Shown here piece after piece: positions 44,261-52,555 of a stretch of DNA of 58,281 bases. A model generated the notes under the pieces. That model was not told where the DNA came from. It was given only the letters and a program-made list of their open reading frames with translations, and searched no databases. The position numbers and the translations under genes were made by a program. How positions within the stretch are numbered: position 1 is the first letter of the stretch; the number at the start of each line of letters is the position of its first letter. Source of the DNA: Rickettsia typhi (GTDB lineage Bacteria; Pseudomonadota; Alphaproteobacteria; Rickettsiales; Rickettsiaceae); assembly GCA_945883665.1 (NCBI GenBank), contig CAMCXV010000002.1:1-58281 (forward strand), written 5' to 3'.

Positions 44261-46084
44261 TTAATTTGTTTTCATTCTTAATTTTTGAATATTCAAAATT
44301 AACCTTGCCTCTCCACCACCTTCCTCTCTATTCAAAATATCAAAACTACCAAAATGGTCTTGAATAATCCTGTCTACAATTGCAAGACCAAGACCTGTAC
44401 CCTTTGTTTTAGTTGTAAAATATGATTTTATTGCATTCTCTAAAACTTTCTCACTAAAACCATGGCCATTATCTAAAACAGCAATAGATACAAAATCTCC
44501 TTCCAATATGATTCGAACTATTATTTTCTTTTTTCCTTTTACCCCCTCCAAAGCTTCTTCAGCATTTTGTAGCAAATTAACCATAACTCGATTTAATTGA
44601 GTAGAATCACACATTAATTCGCAAGATTTAATATTTGAATTAACTATGTACAAAATATGTTCATTAATCAATCTTCTGGTATCAACTAGGTTATTAATCA
44701 TAGACAATATTTCGTGTTCAGAAAAATTAGGAGATGGTAATCTCGCAAAATTCACAAACTCGGAAACTATCATTTTAATCTCATTGGAGTTTTTTGTAAT
44801 ATTGCTGATATATTTTTCAAAAGAAACTTGATCTTCAACTTGATTTTTAAATTTTTTAAGCAATCTTTCTGCGGAAAGTTGAATTGGGGTAAGAGGATTT
44901 TTTATTTCATGAGCAACTCTTCTCGCAACATCTGACCATGCAAGAGCTCTTTGAGCAATTACTAAATCTCTTTGTTGCCTATCTATTTGTTTAACCATTC
45001 TATTAAATGCTAAGGACAAAATTCTGATCTCATCTTTTTTCAAACCTTCTTCTGGTACTTGAGCCGTCAAATCGCCATTTTTTACTCGTTCAGCTGCAAT
45101 TACTAATTCCCTAATAGGCTTTACTATTCGTTCGGCAAAATGCCAACCCCACATAATTGCTGCCAAAAGTAAAATTACGACAAGTAAAATAAAAATCATG
45201 GCAAATTTTACTTGAAGATTAAATATCTGAGTCTTCAGCCTAAAATACTCTTGAGCGGCGCCATTAGTTTTATTAATATGCTCAATGATTTTCTTATCTA
45301 CCAATCTTCCTATTAATAGATAAGTATTATTGTATTTATCTATTTTTATTAAAATTCTTATTTTATTTGGATCAGAAAAAATTCGAACTACTTCTCCTTT
45401 ATTAGCTTTTTCAAATAGATAAGTTGGTATAGTTAAAAAAGACAAAGAAAAACTTAAAGTAGTTTGAGCAAGAATAGCATTTGTATCTCGCTTAAAAATT
45501 ATTGCTTCATCAAGAGCGCGAAACTCGGCTTGACCAGTTAAAACAGCCTGAAATAAATCAGGGTTATCTATCAATTTATAGTATAAATCATTATAATCAT
45601 TAGAGATTGAAATAGCCGTATCCTTTAACTGAAGAACATGCTCTTCTATGTAAGACTCCCCAACAATAACCGATTGCTCCAAAACTTTAGATATCTTATC
45701 ATCAAACCATGATTGAATTCCAAAATTAAAAAAATGGGTAGCAAATAAGGCAACAATAATCGTTGGCACCGCAGCGCCAAGACTAAAAGCAATTATTATT
45801 CTTTTTCTAAGTTTAAAAACCTTTTTTGTACTTTTTTTTACAAAATCAAAAACCCCAATGGAAAAATTATTGATTAATAAAATAGCAAGCAAAAGAAAAG
45901 ATATTAAAACTGTTAGCATCAAACCAATAATTTTTACTGGATCAATATTGTTAAAGAAAAAACCTAAATAAACAAAAAAACTAGTTGCTAAAAGACTTAT
46001 AATAATAGTTACGATATTATAAGAAACATTTTTACTACAATAATGCTTCCTTATCAATTGCCGTAAACTATTAAAAAAAATCAT
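44261..46084 (-). CDS. ntrY: NtrY-type sensor histidine kinase
   Basis: Sensor kinase for NtrX. The 607-residue protein has N-terminal membrane helices (about residues 24-44, 54-76, 94-118) and one more near 290-310 bounding a periplasmic domain. HAMP (about 315-370, PIRELVIAAERVKNGDLTAQVP) and a dimerisation helix follow, with phospho-His near 389 in VAHEIKNPLTPIQLSAERL. The kinase domain has MVNLLQNAEEAL, VLDNGHGF, and TKGTGLGLAIVDRI. All catalytic boxes appear intact. Redox or oxygen sensing is reported for NtrY in relatives; here the signal is unknown. Confidence 0.93.
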   Translation of the reverse strand: MIFFNSLRQLIRKHYCSKNVSYNIVTIIISLLATSFFVYLGFFFNNIDPVKIIGLMLTVLISFLLLAILLINNFSIGVFDFVKKSTKKVFKLRKRIIIAFSLGAAVPTIIVALFATHFFNFGIQSWFDDKISKVLEQSVIVGESYIEEHVLQLKDTAISISNDYNDLYYKLIDNPDLFQAVLTGQAEFRALDEAIIFKRDTNAILAQTTLSFSLSFLTIPTYLFEKANKGEVVRIFSDPNKIRILIKIDKYNNTYLLIGRLVDKKIIEHINKTNGAAQEYFRLKTQIFNLQVKFAMIFILLVVILLLAAIMWGWHFAERIVKPIRELVIAAERVKNGDLTAQVPEEGLKKDEIRILSLAFNRMVKQIDRQQRDLVIAQRALAWSDVARRVAHEIKNPLTPIQLSAERLLKKFKNQVEDQVSFEKYISNITKNSNEIKMIVSEFVNFARLPSPNFSEHEILSMINNLVDTRRLINEHILYIVNSNIKSCELMCDSTQLNRVMVNLLQNAEEALEGVKGKKKIIVRIILEGDFVSIAVLDNGHGFSEKVLENAIKSYFTTKTKGTGLGLAIVDRIIQDHFGSFDILNREEGGGEARLILNIQKLRMKTN

Positions 46085-46232
46085 AAATCAACTACATAAA
46101 GATTAATACTAACTTATATAATAAACTAAGCACTAATTATCTTAATCACTTTCATTTCAGAGCAATAGTTAATTGTATTTTTTTTGAACGAGACTAAGTA
46201 ATATTTGATATTAACATAATTATTCAACTTAC

Positions 46233-46478
46233 CTATAATATATTCAGATCTTTTATTTTTTTTCTTAAAGTATTCCTATTAATGCCTAATATCTTCGCAG
46301 CTTTTAATTGAATGCCATTTGCATGGTTAATAGTTTTTTTGATTAGAACTCTCTCAACTTCTCCTACAACCCTTGCGTAAAGACCGGATTCAGGGGATTT
46401 ATCTTCGTGCATCTCAAAAAATCTATCAATTTTTGCTTCAATAGCCTCAATGATAGAATTATAGTCTTTATCTTTCAT
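46233..46478 (-). CDS. Stand-alone NtrC C-terminal DNA-binding domain (Fis-like)
   Basis: An 81-residue protein with a Fis-type helix-turn-helix. The segment GLYARVVGEVERVLIKKTIN, then IQLKAAKILGINRNTLRKKIKDL, is that of the C-terminal domain of alphaproteobacterial NtrC; the receiver and AAA+ domains are missing. It starts three bases after the dusB stop and is followed by ntrY and ntrX, the position where ntrB-ntrC normally lie (dusB-ntrB-ntrC-ntrY-ntrX). It therefore looks like a remnant of NtrC kept as an independent DNA-binding protein. The N-terminal 20 residues are unrelated and acidic. Its targets are unknown. Confidence 0.88.
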   Translation of the reverse strand: MKDKDYNSIIEAIEAKIDRFFEMHEDKSPESGLYARVVGEVERVLIKKTINHANGIQLKAAKILGINRNTLRKKIKDLNIL

Positions 46479-46481
46479 AAA

Positions 46482-47468
46482 TTATAATTTAACTTCTAAA
46501 ACAGACTCATAAAATTTTTGTGTTTTTTCTTTTACCTCAGTAACATCAATCGCTTGATTAATAGTGGCTCTGAATTCGCTAGAATTTGGAAGACCACTAC
46601 TATACCATCCTAAATGTTTTCTTGCCATCTTTACACCAACATCAACACCATAATAATTTATCATATCATCATAATGATTAATCACTATTACGAACTGCTC
46701 TTTTATAGAGGGAGGAGATATTTTATCGCCAGTTTTTAAAAAATGCGCAATTTGAGAAATAAGCCAAGGTTTACCATAAGCACCGCGCCCAATCATTACA
46801 CCATCAGCACCAGACTTATCTAAAGCCTCTCTTGCTGTATCAAAACAAACTATATCTCCATTAGCTATTACTGGAATTTTTACAGCCTTTTTTACTTTGG
46901 AAATAAAATCCCAATCCGCTTTACCAGTATAAAATTGACATCTAGTTCTACCGTGAACTGTAACCATTTTTATTCCAGCATCTTCAGCAATTTTTGCAAG
47001 AACAGGAGCATTTTTTGTATTATCATCCCAACCTACTCTCATTTTCAAAGTAACTGGGATATTTACAGATTTAACTGTCTTGAATAATATTTCGGCTGCT
47101 AATTTTTCATCTCTCATCAATGCCGAACCAGAAAAACCACCAACAACTTTTTTTGCAGGACATCCAAAATTCAAATCAATAATTTTGGCACCCATATCTT
47201 CGTTCATTTTTGCAGATTCAGCAATTACATCAGGGTCACAACCAGCTAATTGCACACAAGCACCTGTGGCATCATCGTGCAATATGGCACATTTTTTCAT
47301 TGACTGACTGGACTGAACAATCATTGCTCTACTTGCAACCATTTCAGATACAACAAGACCAGCTCCAAATTGCTTAACTAATTTTCTATAAGGCAAATCA
47401 GTCACTCCAGACATTGGAGCAAGTATTACCGGACTAGATAACTCTATTTTGTCAATTAATATGTTCAC
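46482..47468 (-). CDS. dusB: tRNA-dihydrouridine synthase DusB
   Basis: FMN enzyme that reduces uridine to dihydrouridine in the tRNA D-loop. The 328-residue product starts at GTG (47468) and contains [40 protein letters not shown] with the catalytic Cys, [38 protein letters not shown] and [14 protein letters not shown]. These match DusB/NifR3. The next gene, three bases on, is the Fis-like NtrC remnant. The dusB-fis pairing is also found in gammaproteobacteria. Confidence 0.95.
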   Translation of the reverse strand: MNILIDKIELSSPVILAPMSGVTDLPYRKLVKQFGAGLVVSEMVASRAMIVQSSQSMKKCAILHDDATGACVQLAGCDPDVIAESAKMNEDMGAKIIDLNFGCPAKKVVGGFSGSALMRDEKLAAEILFKTVKSVNIPVTLKMRVGWDDNTKNAPVLAKIAEDAGIKMVTVHGRTRCQFYTGKADWDFISKVKKAVKIPVIANGDIVCFDTAREALDKSGADGVMIGRGAYGKPWLISQIAHFLKTGDKISPPSIKEQFVIVINHYDDMINYYGVDVGVKMARKHLGWYSSGLPNSSEFRATINQAIDVTEVKEKTQKFYESVLEVKL

Positions 47469-47628
47469 TTAAAATTTTATTTTTTGAGAAAATACTTTAT
47501 AACACAAAAGATGTATAAAATCACTAAATAAAAATTATTTTATTTTCATTAAGATCTTTAAAAACAAAAATTCAGCTAATTTGAGCTATAAAATTAAAGG
47601 AAATTTTATTAACGTAAATGATTAAATT

Positions 47629-48972
47629 TTAACTCGGCATTTTCATAGATAATATTTCAGCAAGTTTTTTGTAACTTTCTTCCATGCAGGCGTTTTCATT
47701 AGGTAACTGCTTAAGAAACTCTTCAATTTTATTAAAGTACAAAATTGATAAATCCACATCTGGATCAGTTCCTTTTTTATAAGCTCCAAGTCTTATCATT
47801 TCAGACATATCTTGATAAATAGAAAGCATTTTTCTTGCATAAGTAATTAATTTATTTTCAAAATCACTATTACATTTAGGCATAGCTCTTGATACACTTC
47901 TTAACACATCAACAGCTGGGAATCTACCACGCTCAGCGATAGAACGATCTAAAACTATATGACCATCTAAAATACCACGTACAGCATCACTTATTGGTTC
48001 ATTTTGATCATCACCTTCCACTAAAACAGTAAATAATCCAGTAATATTTGCTCCATCCACCCCTGGCCCTGCTCTCTCTAATATCTTTGGCAACTCGCTA
48101 AAAACAGAAGGTGTGTATCCTTTTGTCGTAGGAGGTTCGCCAACTGCAAGACCTATCTCTCTTTGCGCCATAGCAAATCTAGTAATTGAATCCATTATAC
48201 AAAGAACTTCCTTGCCTTCATCACGAAAATACTCAGCAATTGCCATAGTTACATAAGCCGCTCTTTTTCGAAGCAATGCAGATTCGTCACCTGTTGCTAA
48301 AATTATTACCGCTGTTTTTAAACCTTCTGGTCCTAAATATTCTTCAATAAATTCTTTAGCCTCTCGTCCTCTTTCTCCAATTAAACCTATTACTTTCACA
48401 TCAGTATTTGCATATTTAGTAAGCATAGAAATCAGAACTGATTTACCCACGCCGCTACCTGCAAATATTCCCATTCTTTGACCGAAGCAACAACTAACAA
48501 AACTATCAATAACTTTAACACCAAGATCTATTTTAGCACCAATTCTCTGTCTTTTTTGTGCTGGTGGTGGATTAGATTTTAAAGGATACGCCCTTTCTCC
48601 AGCTTTAATTGGACCAAGATCATCAATTGGATTACCAAAAGCATCTATTATTCTCCCCAATAATTCATAACTTGGATGTACAACATTCTGATGTTGGTAA
48701 ATTTCTACTTCGTCACCAGAACCGACACCATCAGTGTCACTAAAAGGCATTAACAAGACTAATTCATTGCTAAATCCCACAACTTCACAAATTATGCTAG
48801 TTGATTTAAATATATTGTTAATTTTGCATCTAGAACCTATAGAAACAAATTCATTAATTCCTTTGCACTCAATAACAATACCTCTGACAGAAACAACTCT
48901 ACCAGATATTTTTATTGGTTTAATATCCTCTATTTCAGTATTTAGTGCTTCAAGATAAGATTTAAAACTCAT
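47629..48972 (-). CDS. fliI: Flagellar export ATPase FliI
   Basis: FliI energises unfolding and delivery of flagellar export substrates. The 447-residue product has the FliI N-terminal GRVVSVRGIVIECKG, the GRIIDAFGNPIDDLGP motif, Walker A AGSGVGKSVL near residues 170-179, IGLIGERGREAKEF, Walker B LCIMDSITRFAMAQREIGLA, and EPPTTKGYTPSVFSELPKILERAGP. Its length is that of FliI. A type III virulence ATPase would look similar, but the flagellar context is decisive. It lies 36 bases after the EAL-domain gene. FliJ and FliH are not adjacent. Confidence 0.95.
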   Translation of the reverse strand: MSFKSYLEALNTEIEDIKPIKISGRVVSVRGIVIECKGINEFVSIGSRCKINNIFKSTSIICEVVGFSNELVLLMPFSDTDGVGSGDEVEIYQHQNVVHPSYELLGRIIDAFGNPIDDLGPIKAGERAYPLKSNPPPAQKRQRIGAKIDLGVKVIDSFVSCCFGQRMGIFAGSGVGKSVLISMLTKYANTDVKVIGLIGERGREAKEFIEEYLGPEGLKTAVIILATGDESALLRKRAAYVTMAIAEYFRDEGKEVLCIMDSITRFAMAQREIGLAVGEPPTTKGYTPSVFSELPKILERAGPGVDGANITGLFTVLVEGDDQNEPISDAVRGILDGHIVLDRSIAERGRFPAVDVLRSVSRAMPKCNSDFENKLITYARKMLSIYQDMSEMIRLGAYKKGTDPDVDLSILYFNKIEEFLKQLPNENACMEESYKKLAEILSMKMPS

Positions 48973-49008
48973 AAATTTTAACTTTTTTCTTTTGTATACT
49001 TAAATATT

Positions 49009-50226
49009 TTAAGTGATTCTATCATTTGAAGCTGGTAAAAAGAAATTACCTTGCATTCCACCTATTTTTATATCAATTAAAAATCTAGCTATTTCACCAT
49101 TTTCAACAAACTCAGCAACAGTCTTAATACCAAGATCTGCTGCAAGTTTTATTAAAGCTTCAACGAAAAATTTACTATGATCATTTTTTAATATATCCCT
49201 TATATAACTACCATCAATTTTTATAATATCAATTGGTAAATTTAAAAGTTGATGAAAAGATGTAAAACCAGAACCAAAATCATCTAAAGCAAATCTACAT
49301 CCGTATTTATGTAAACTATCAATAAAGTTTTTAGTGGTTTTAAAATCATCATTTAAAGAAGTTTCGGTAATTTCAATAATTAATCTTTTTGCCACACCAT
49401 GTTTTTTAAGTAAATCTTCTATTTTTTTTAAAAGTTTTTTATCTAAAACTCCTATGTTAGATATATTTACTGAAAGATTAATATTTTTGTCTCTTTTTAA
49501 TTCTAATATCGCCATTTCTACTACAGTAAAATCAACAATACTGATAAGCCCCTTACTTTCAGCGTCACTTATCATATTTCCAACTGACACCCACTTATTT
49601 TGCTGATCTTGAACACGAAGCAAACATTCATAATAACTTATATAACCTGTTTCTCGTTCTACTATAGGCTGATAAACAAATTTAGCACTCTTTTGAAACA
49701 AAGATATTCTTAAAAGATTAAGCTTGATGTTTTTAGTTCTTAAATCTTCAATATCAACAGGATTTTCATCATAGTTATAATAATAGGATTTATCGGTTGA
49801 AACACAATTTCCGTAATTCAATAAGGCTAGAAGCTTTTCTACATTATGAGCAATTTTCTGAGGAAAGCGAATGCTCTGAACAGAGCATTTTAAATAACTT
49901 TCTGGTAAAGCTTTATCAACATCAAGTTGCACTTGAGAATAAATAGAACAAGCTAGTTTTTCAGCTATTTTTAAATTATTTGGTATAAAAACATATAATT
50001 TTGTTGGCTCAGAATCTCTGATAATCTTATATTCTATCGATTCATGACAAGCTATATCTACAATAGTAAAAAATCTTTCAATCACCTTGTCAGATTGATC
50101 TAGCAAGATATCAAGCTCGTCTTTATTAGCCAAGGAAACTACCATCATGATCCCTTTTTTTCGTAAGACAATTTCTTGCTGCAAATCTTTCATTACTAGA
50201 TTTTTATAGACCATATTAAATACCAA
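49009..50226 (-). CDS. EAL-domain c-di-GMP phosphodiesterase
   Basis: A 405-residue protein with a divergent N-terminal part (about 1-170) that I do not recognise and a C-terminal EAL domain (about 175-400). The catalytic signatures are largely kept: ECLLR (for EALLR), NVSNIG, EITET, LDDFGSGFTSFHQL (for DDFGTGYSSL), IIKIDGSY, AEFVEN (for AEGVE) and MQGNFF (for QGYLF). The Glu, Asn, Glu, Asp-Asp, Lys, Glu and Gln residues that bind metal and substrate seem present, so activity is likely. No GGDEF domain is seen. Its place just upstream of fliI suggests control of motility. Earlier in-frame Met codons leave the exact start open. Confidence 0.88.
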   Translation of the reverse strand: MVFNMVYKNLVMKDLQQEIVLRKKGIMMVVSLANKDELDILLDQSDKVIERFFTIVDIACHESIEYKIIRDSEPTKLYVFIPNNLKIAEKLACSIYSQVQLDVDKALPESYLKCSVQSIRFPQKIAHNVEKLLALLNYGNCVSTDKSYYYNYDENPVDIEDLRTKNIKLNLLRISLFQKSAKFVYQPIVERETGYISYYECLLRVQDQQNKWVSVGNMISDAESKGLISIVDFTVVEMAILELKRDKNINLSVNISNIGVLDKKLLKKIEDLLKKHGVAKRLIIEITETSLNDDFKTTKNFIDSLHKYGCRFALDDFGSGFTSFHQLLNLPIDIIKIDGSYIRDILKNDHSKFFVEALIKLAADLGIKTVAEFVENGEIARFLIDIKIGGMQGNFFLPASNDRIT

Positions 50227-50330
50227 ATAACTACATATATTTACTAAATTGAGAATATTTTGTTTTCCTTAATCAAGAAGCACTGATATGATAACAAAAC
50301 TATTTTACTCATACTCAATTTTTAAGAATT

Positions 50331-50588
50331 ATGAACAGAATAAAAAGAATTGAGAGAAAATTAAGTGCATTAAAACCACAATATTTAGAAATTATAAATA
50401 ATAGCTCTCTGCATAATAATCATAACGCAAGCCCCAATAATGGCGAATCTCACTTTACTATAAAAATCTTCGCTGATTCCATCGCTTCCGAAGGATTAAT
50501 TAAGCAACATAAAATTATTAACAATCTACTAAAAGAAGAATTTACTACTGGTCTTCATGCCTTGTCAATTATAATAAACAAAAATTAA
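50331..50588 (+). CDS. BolA-family protein
   Basis: An 85-residue BolA/IbaG-type protein that, with monothiol glutaredoxin, would handle Fe-S clusters or act in regulation. It has the order RIKRIERKL, LEIINNSSLHNNHNA, GESHFTIKIFADSI, QHKIINNLLKEEF and the C-terminal GLHALSIII, with the conserved His in NSSLH and the GLHAL histidine. It starts a plus-strand run with ubiK and the phasin. An 11-bp tandem repeat (AAAATTAAGTT) spans its stop codon at 50581-50602. Confidence 0.92.
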   Translation: MNRIKRIERKLSALKPQYLEIINNSSLHNNHNASPNNGESHFTIKIFADSIASEGLIKQHKIINNLLKEEFTTGLHALSIIINKN

Positions 50589-50622
50589 GTTAAAATTAAG
50601 TTAATTTATCTCTTACAAAATT

Positions 50623-50844
50623 ATGAATCAAGAAAATTTAATAAAAATTATTTCTGGTAGCGCAAAAATCGCAAAAAACACCGCGGAAAATCTTAGAGAA
50701 ACGACCTCGCACTACATAAAAGAAAAGGTTTTAAAGAATGAATTCGTTACCCGTGAAGAATTCACAGAACTCCGAAATTTTGCGTTAAAATTATCAGAAG
50801 AACTTGAAAATATAAAACAAAACTCTTTAAATAAAGAAAAGTGA
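50623..50844 (+). CDS. ubiK: UbiK-like accessory factor (BMFP domain)
   Basis: A 73-residue coiled-coil protein of the BMFP/YqiC family, called UbiK, which assists UbiJ in the lipid-phase steps of ubiquinone synthesis. The signature EKVLKNEFVTREEFTELRNFALKLSEELE matches the family end to end, after an amphipathic N-terminal helix. It lies 34 bases after the BolA gene. A UbiH-family hydroxylase is encoded 3 kb away at 53874. The gene is of normal length for alphaproteobacteria. Confidence 0.87.
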   Translation: MNQENLIKIISGSAKIAKNTAENLRETTSHYIKEKVLKNEFVTREEFTELRNFALKLSEELENIKQNSLNKEK

Positions 50845-50964
50845 TTATTTTGCATCAATAAATATTTTATTCTTTTGTAATAAATTAATTTATAGATACA
50901 ACAAACTCTAAATCGTGTTAACTTAATTACTCAAACAAATAGTAATATCAGAGGAGTAAACATA

Positions 50965-51399
50965 ATGAATAACAATAAAGCTTTTGAATTTTTTCAATCA
51001 TTCACGAACCAAGAAAATTTAACAAAGTCAATGAAATGGATGCCAAATATGGACTCCTCTTCTTTTAGCGATATGCTTAAAGAAACAAACGAAATTATTT
51101 CTTCTTCTAATCAATTAATTTCAGAAACTGTGCAATCTATAGCAAAAAGAGGTAGCGATTCATTTCAAAAAAATCTCTTCGAAATGTTTAACACTATTAA
51201 AGAATCAGCTTCAGCCGGAGATATTGAACAAATGAAACATCATCAGCAGAATTATTTAAAATCGACCTTAGAAAATAATATTAATAATGCAAAGGAAGTT
51301 TTAGACATAGTATCTAAATCTTCAATGGAAATATTAAACAATATGAGCAAGAATTTTGATAAAAAAGTACACAAACCTTTACACAAAGAAAAAGTATAG
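50965..51399 (+). CDS. Phasin-family protein
   Basis: A 144-residue, strongly amphipathic helical protein with the phasin_2 pattern: NKAFEFFQSFTNQENL, SNQLISETVQSIAKRGSDSFQKNLFEMFNTIKE, and a C-terminal helix EVLDIVSKSSMEILNNMSKNF. A strong ribosome site, GAGGAG, lies about eight bases upstream. Phasins coat polyhydroxyalkanoate granules, but many alphaproteobacteria have phasin-like proteins without PHA synthesis. No PHA synthase is in the window, so a general lipid- or protein-binding role is also possible. Confidence 0.82.
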   Translation: MNNNKAFEFFQSFTNQENLTKSMKWMPNMDSSSFSDMLKETNEIISSSNQLISETVQSIAKRGSDSFQKNLFEMFNTIKESASAGDIEQMKHHQQNYLKSTLENNINNAKEVLDIVSKSSMEILNNMSKNFDKKVHKPLHKEKV

Positions 51400-51498
51400 C
51401 TAAAAAAATTAATAAAATTATTTCTTGTCAACAATTTTGCTCCATGTTAGAGTTAAATTACAATATATTATTAATTTCAAATCATGTGCTAATTTATT

Positions 51499-51702
51499 AT
51501 GAACAAAATATATAAAATATCTTCTATTTTTGTTGCATTGCTATTGCTCTCTGCTTGCAAAACTCAAGGATCGTATCTTAAGAAAGAAAATGCAAAATAC
51601 ATTGAAAAAACAGTTACAGATGACGTAACAAAAAATGTTACCAGTGTAACTTCTAGCACTGCAGCAACATCTAATGCTGCTACAAAAATTAATACGCATT
51701 AA
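51499..51702 (+). CDS. Small lipoprotein of unknown function
   Basis: A 67-residue predicted lipoprotein. The signal peptide ends in lipobox LSAC with Cys at 20. The mature part of 47 residues is polar, with a Thr/Ser/Val-rich low-complexity stretch (KTVTDDVTKNVTSVTSSTAATSNAAT) and no recognisable domain. It follows the phasin gene after 99 bases and is followed by a strong inverted repeat, so it may be a single-gene transcript. The open frame and clear lipobox support it as real. Confidence 0.8.
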   Translation: MNKIYKISSIFVALLLLSACKTQGSYLKKENAKYIEKTVTDDVTKNVTSVTSSTAATSNAATKINTH

Positions 51703-51712
51703 CAAAATAATT

Positions 51713-51761
51713 TATGCCCCTTACTTGTTAAAATATTTCTATTTGATAAGTAAGGGGCATA
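51713..51761 (+). terminator. Strong 14-bp inverted repeat after small lipoprotein
   Basis: TATGCCCCTTACTT (51713-51726) is perfectly complementary to AAGTAAGGGGCATA (51748-51761), with a 21-base loop. It is 10 bases after the lipoprotein stop. The stem has strong G/C pairing, but the downstream sequence lacks a long U-tract. It could act as a terminator or a processing-stable 3' end. Confidence 0.6.
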
Positions 51762-51846
51762 TACTGCTAGTTCAGCTTAGAGGATTTAATTTTTTGCTAC
51801 GCTTGACATTGTTATAAATAAGAACATTTCTAATAAAAATACTTAC

Positions 51847-51872
51847 AAGGTATAATAAATTTATTATACCTT
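51847..51872. promoter_or_regulatory. Perfect 26-bp palindrome upstream of pld
   Basis: The 26 bases from AAGGTATAATAAAT to its exact mirror complement, ending ATTATACCTT, form a full dyad with no loop. It lies 47 bases before the pld start. A loop-free dyad this long is more like a protein-binding operator than a hairpin terminator. A second repeat, TAATCAT (51888-51894) with ATGATTA (51903-51909), lies nearer the start codon. No promoter elements can be assigned with confidence. Confidence 0.5.
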
Positions 51873-51919
51873 AATATTAGCTGGATCTTAATCATAATTG
51901 GCATGATTAGATATTTTTT

Positions 51920-52534
51920 ATGACAAAAAAAAGTATTTTTAAAAAAAATCAAATTAAGCATTTTGGGGCTTTTTTTACCTTCAGCAAAAACCCCATTCGC
52001 TCTATTTTGTCAGTTTTAACCTTGGGAATAACTCTTGGCATTTGCTATGAAGAGATGGTTGGCATAGGAACATGGCATAAATTTCAATCAGATATCGACA
52101 AAATCAACGTTTGTTTTACACCTCCATCTGGTTGCGGTAGTTTGATTGCTCAACAAATATCACAAGCTAAAAAATCTATTTTTGTTCAAGCCTATGGTTT
52201 GACATCTGATATGATAATTCATCAATTAAAAAACGCTCATGCACGTGGAGTTAAAGTTAGAATTTTATTAGATGGGGGGAATTTAAGCGATAATCAGGAT
52301 GTTTTTGAAGAATTGAAAAAAATTGGGATAAAGGTATATTATGACAAAATGGTTGGTATTGCCCATAATAAAGTTATGATAATTGATCAAAAAAAGCTTA
52401 TAACTGGTTCTTTTAATTTTACAAATGCAGCCGACAAAAGAAACGCCGAGAATGTTTTGTTGATTGATGATGATAACTTAGCTAAACTCTACATAGATAA
52501 CTGGAAAAGCCGAGTTCAACAAAATAAAAAATAA
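51920..52534 (+). CDS. pld: Phospholipase D-like protein, rickettsial Pld type
   Basis: A 204-residue single-HKD protein of the PLD/Nuc superfamily. The catalytic motif IAHNKVMIIDQKKLITGSFNFTNAADKRNAENVLLI gives the H-x-K-x4-D signature near residues 152-160; one HKD copy implies a dimer. An N-terminal stretch (SILSVLTLGITLGICYEE, about 26-45) is a signal or anchor segment. FVQAYGLTSDMI and HARGVKVRILLDGGN are the conserved leading parts. The HKD block closely resembles, from memory, the rickettsial pld product implicated in escape from phagosomes. A nuclease role is an alternative. A long palindrome lies upstream. Confidence 0.9.
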   Translation: MTKKSIFKKNQIKHFGAFFTFSKNPIRSILSVLTLGITLGICYEEMVGIGTWHKFQSDIDKINVCFTPPSGCGSLIAQQISQAKKSIFVQAYGLTSDMIIHQLKNAHARGVKVRILLDGGNLSDNQDVFEELKKIGIKVYYDKMVGIAHNKVMIIDQKKLITGSFNFTNAADKRNAENVLLIDDDNLAKLYIDNWKSRVQQNKK

Positions 52535-52555
52535 AAACTTTAAGGATAATTAATT

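Noticed and set aside
50581..50602. Two tandem copies of AAAATTAAGTT at the BolA gene stop codon
   Set aside because: A short AT-rich tandem repeat across a stop codon is easily explained by slippage and has no evident role.
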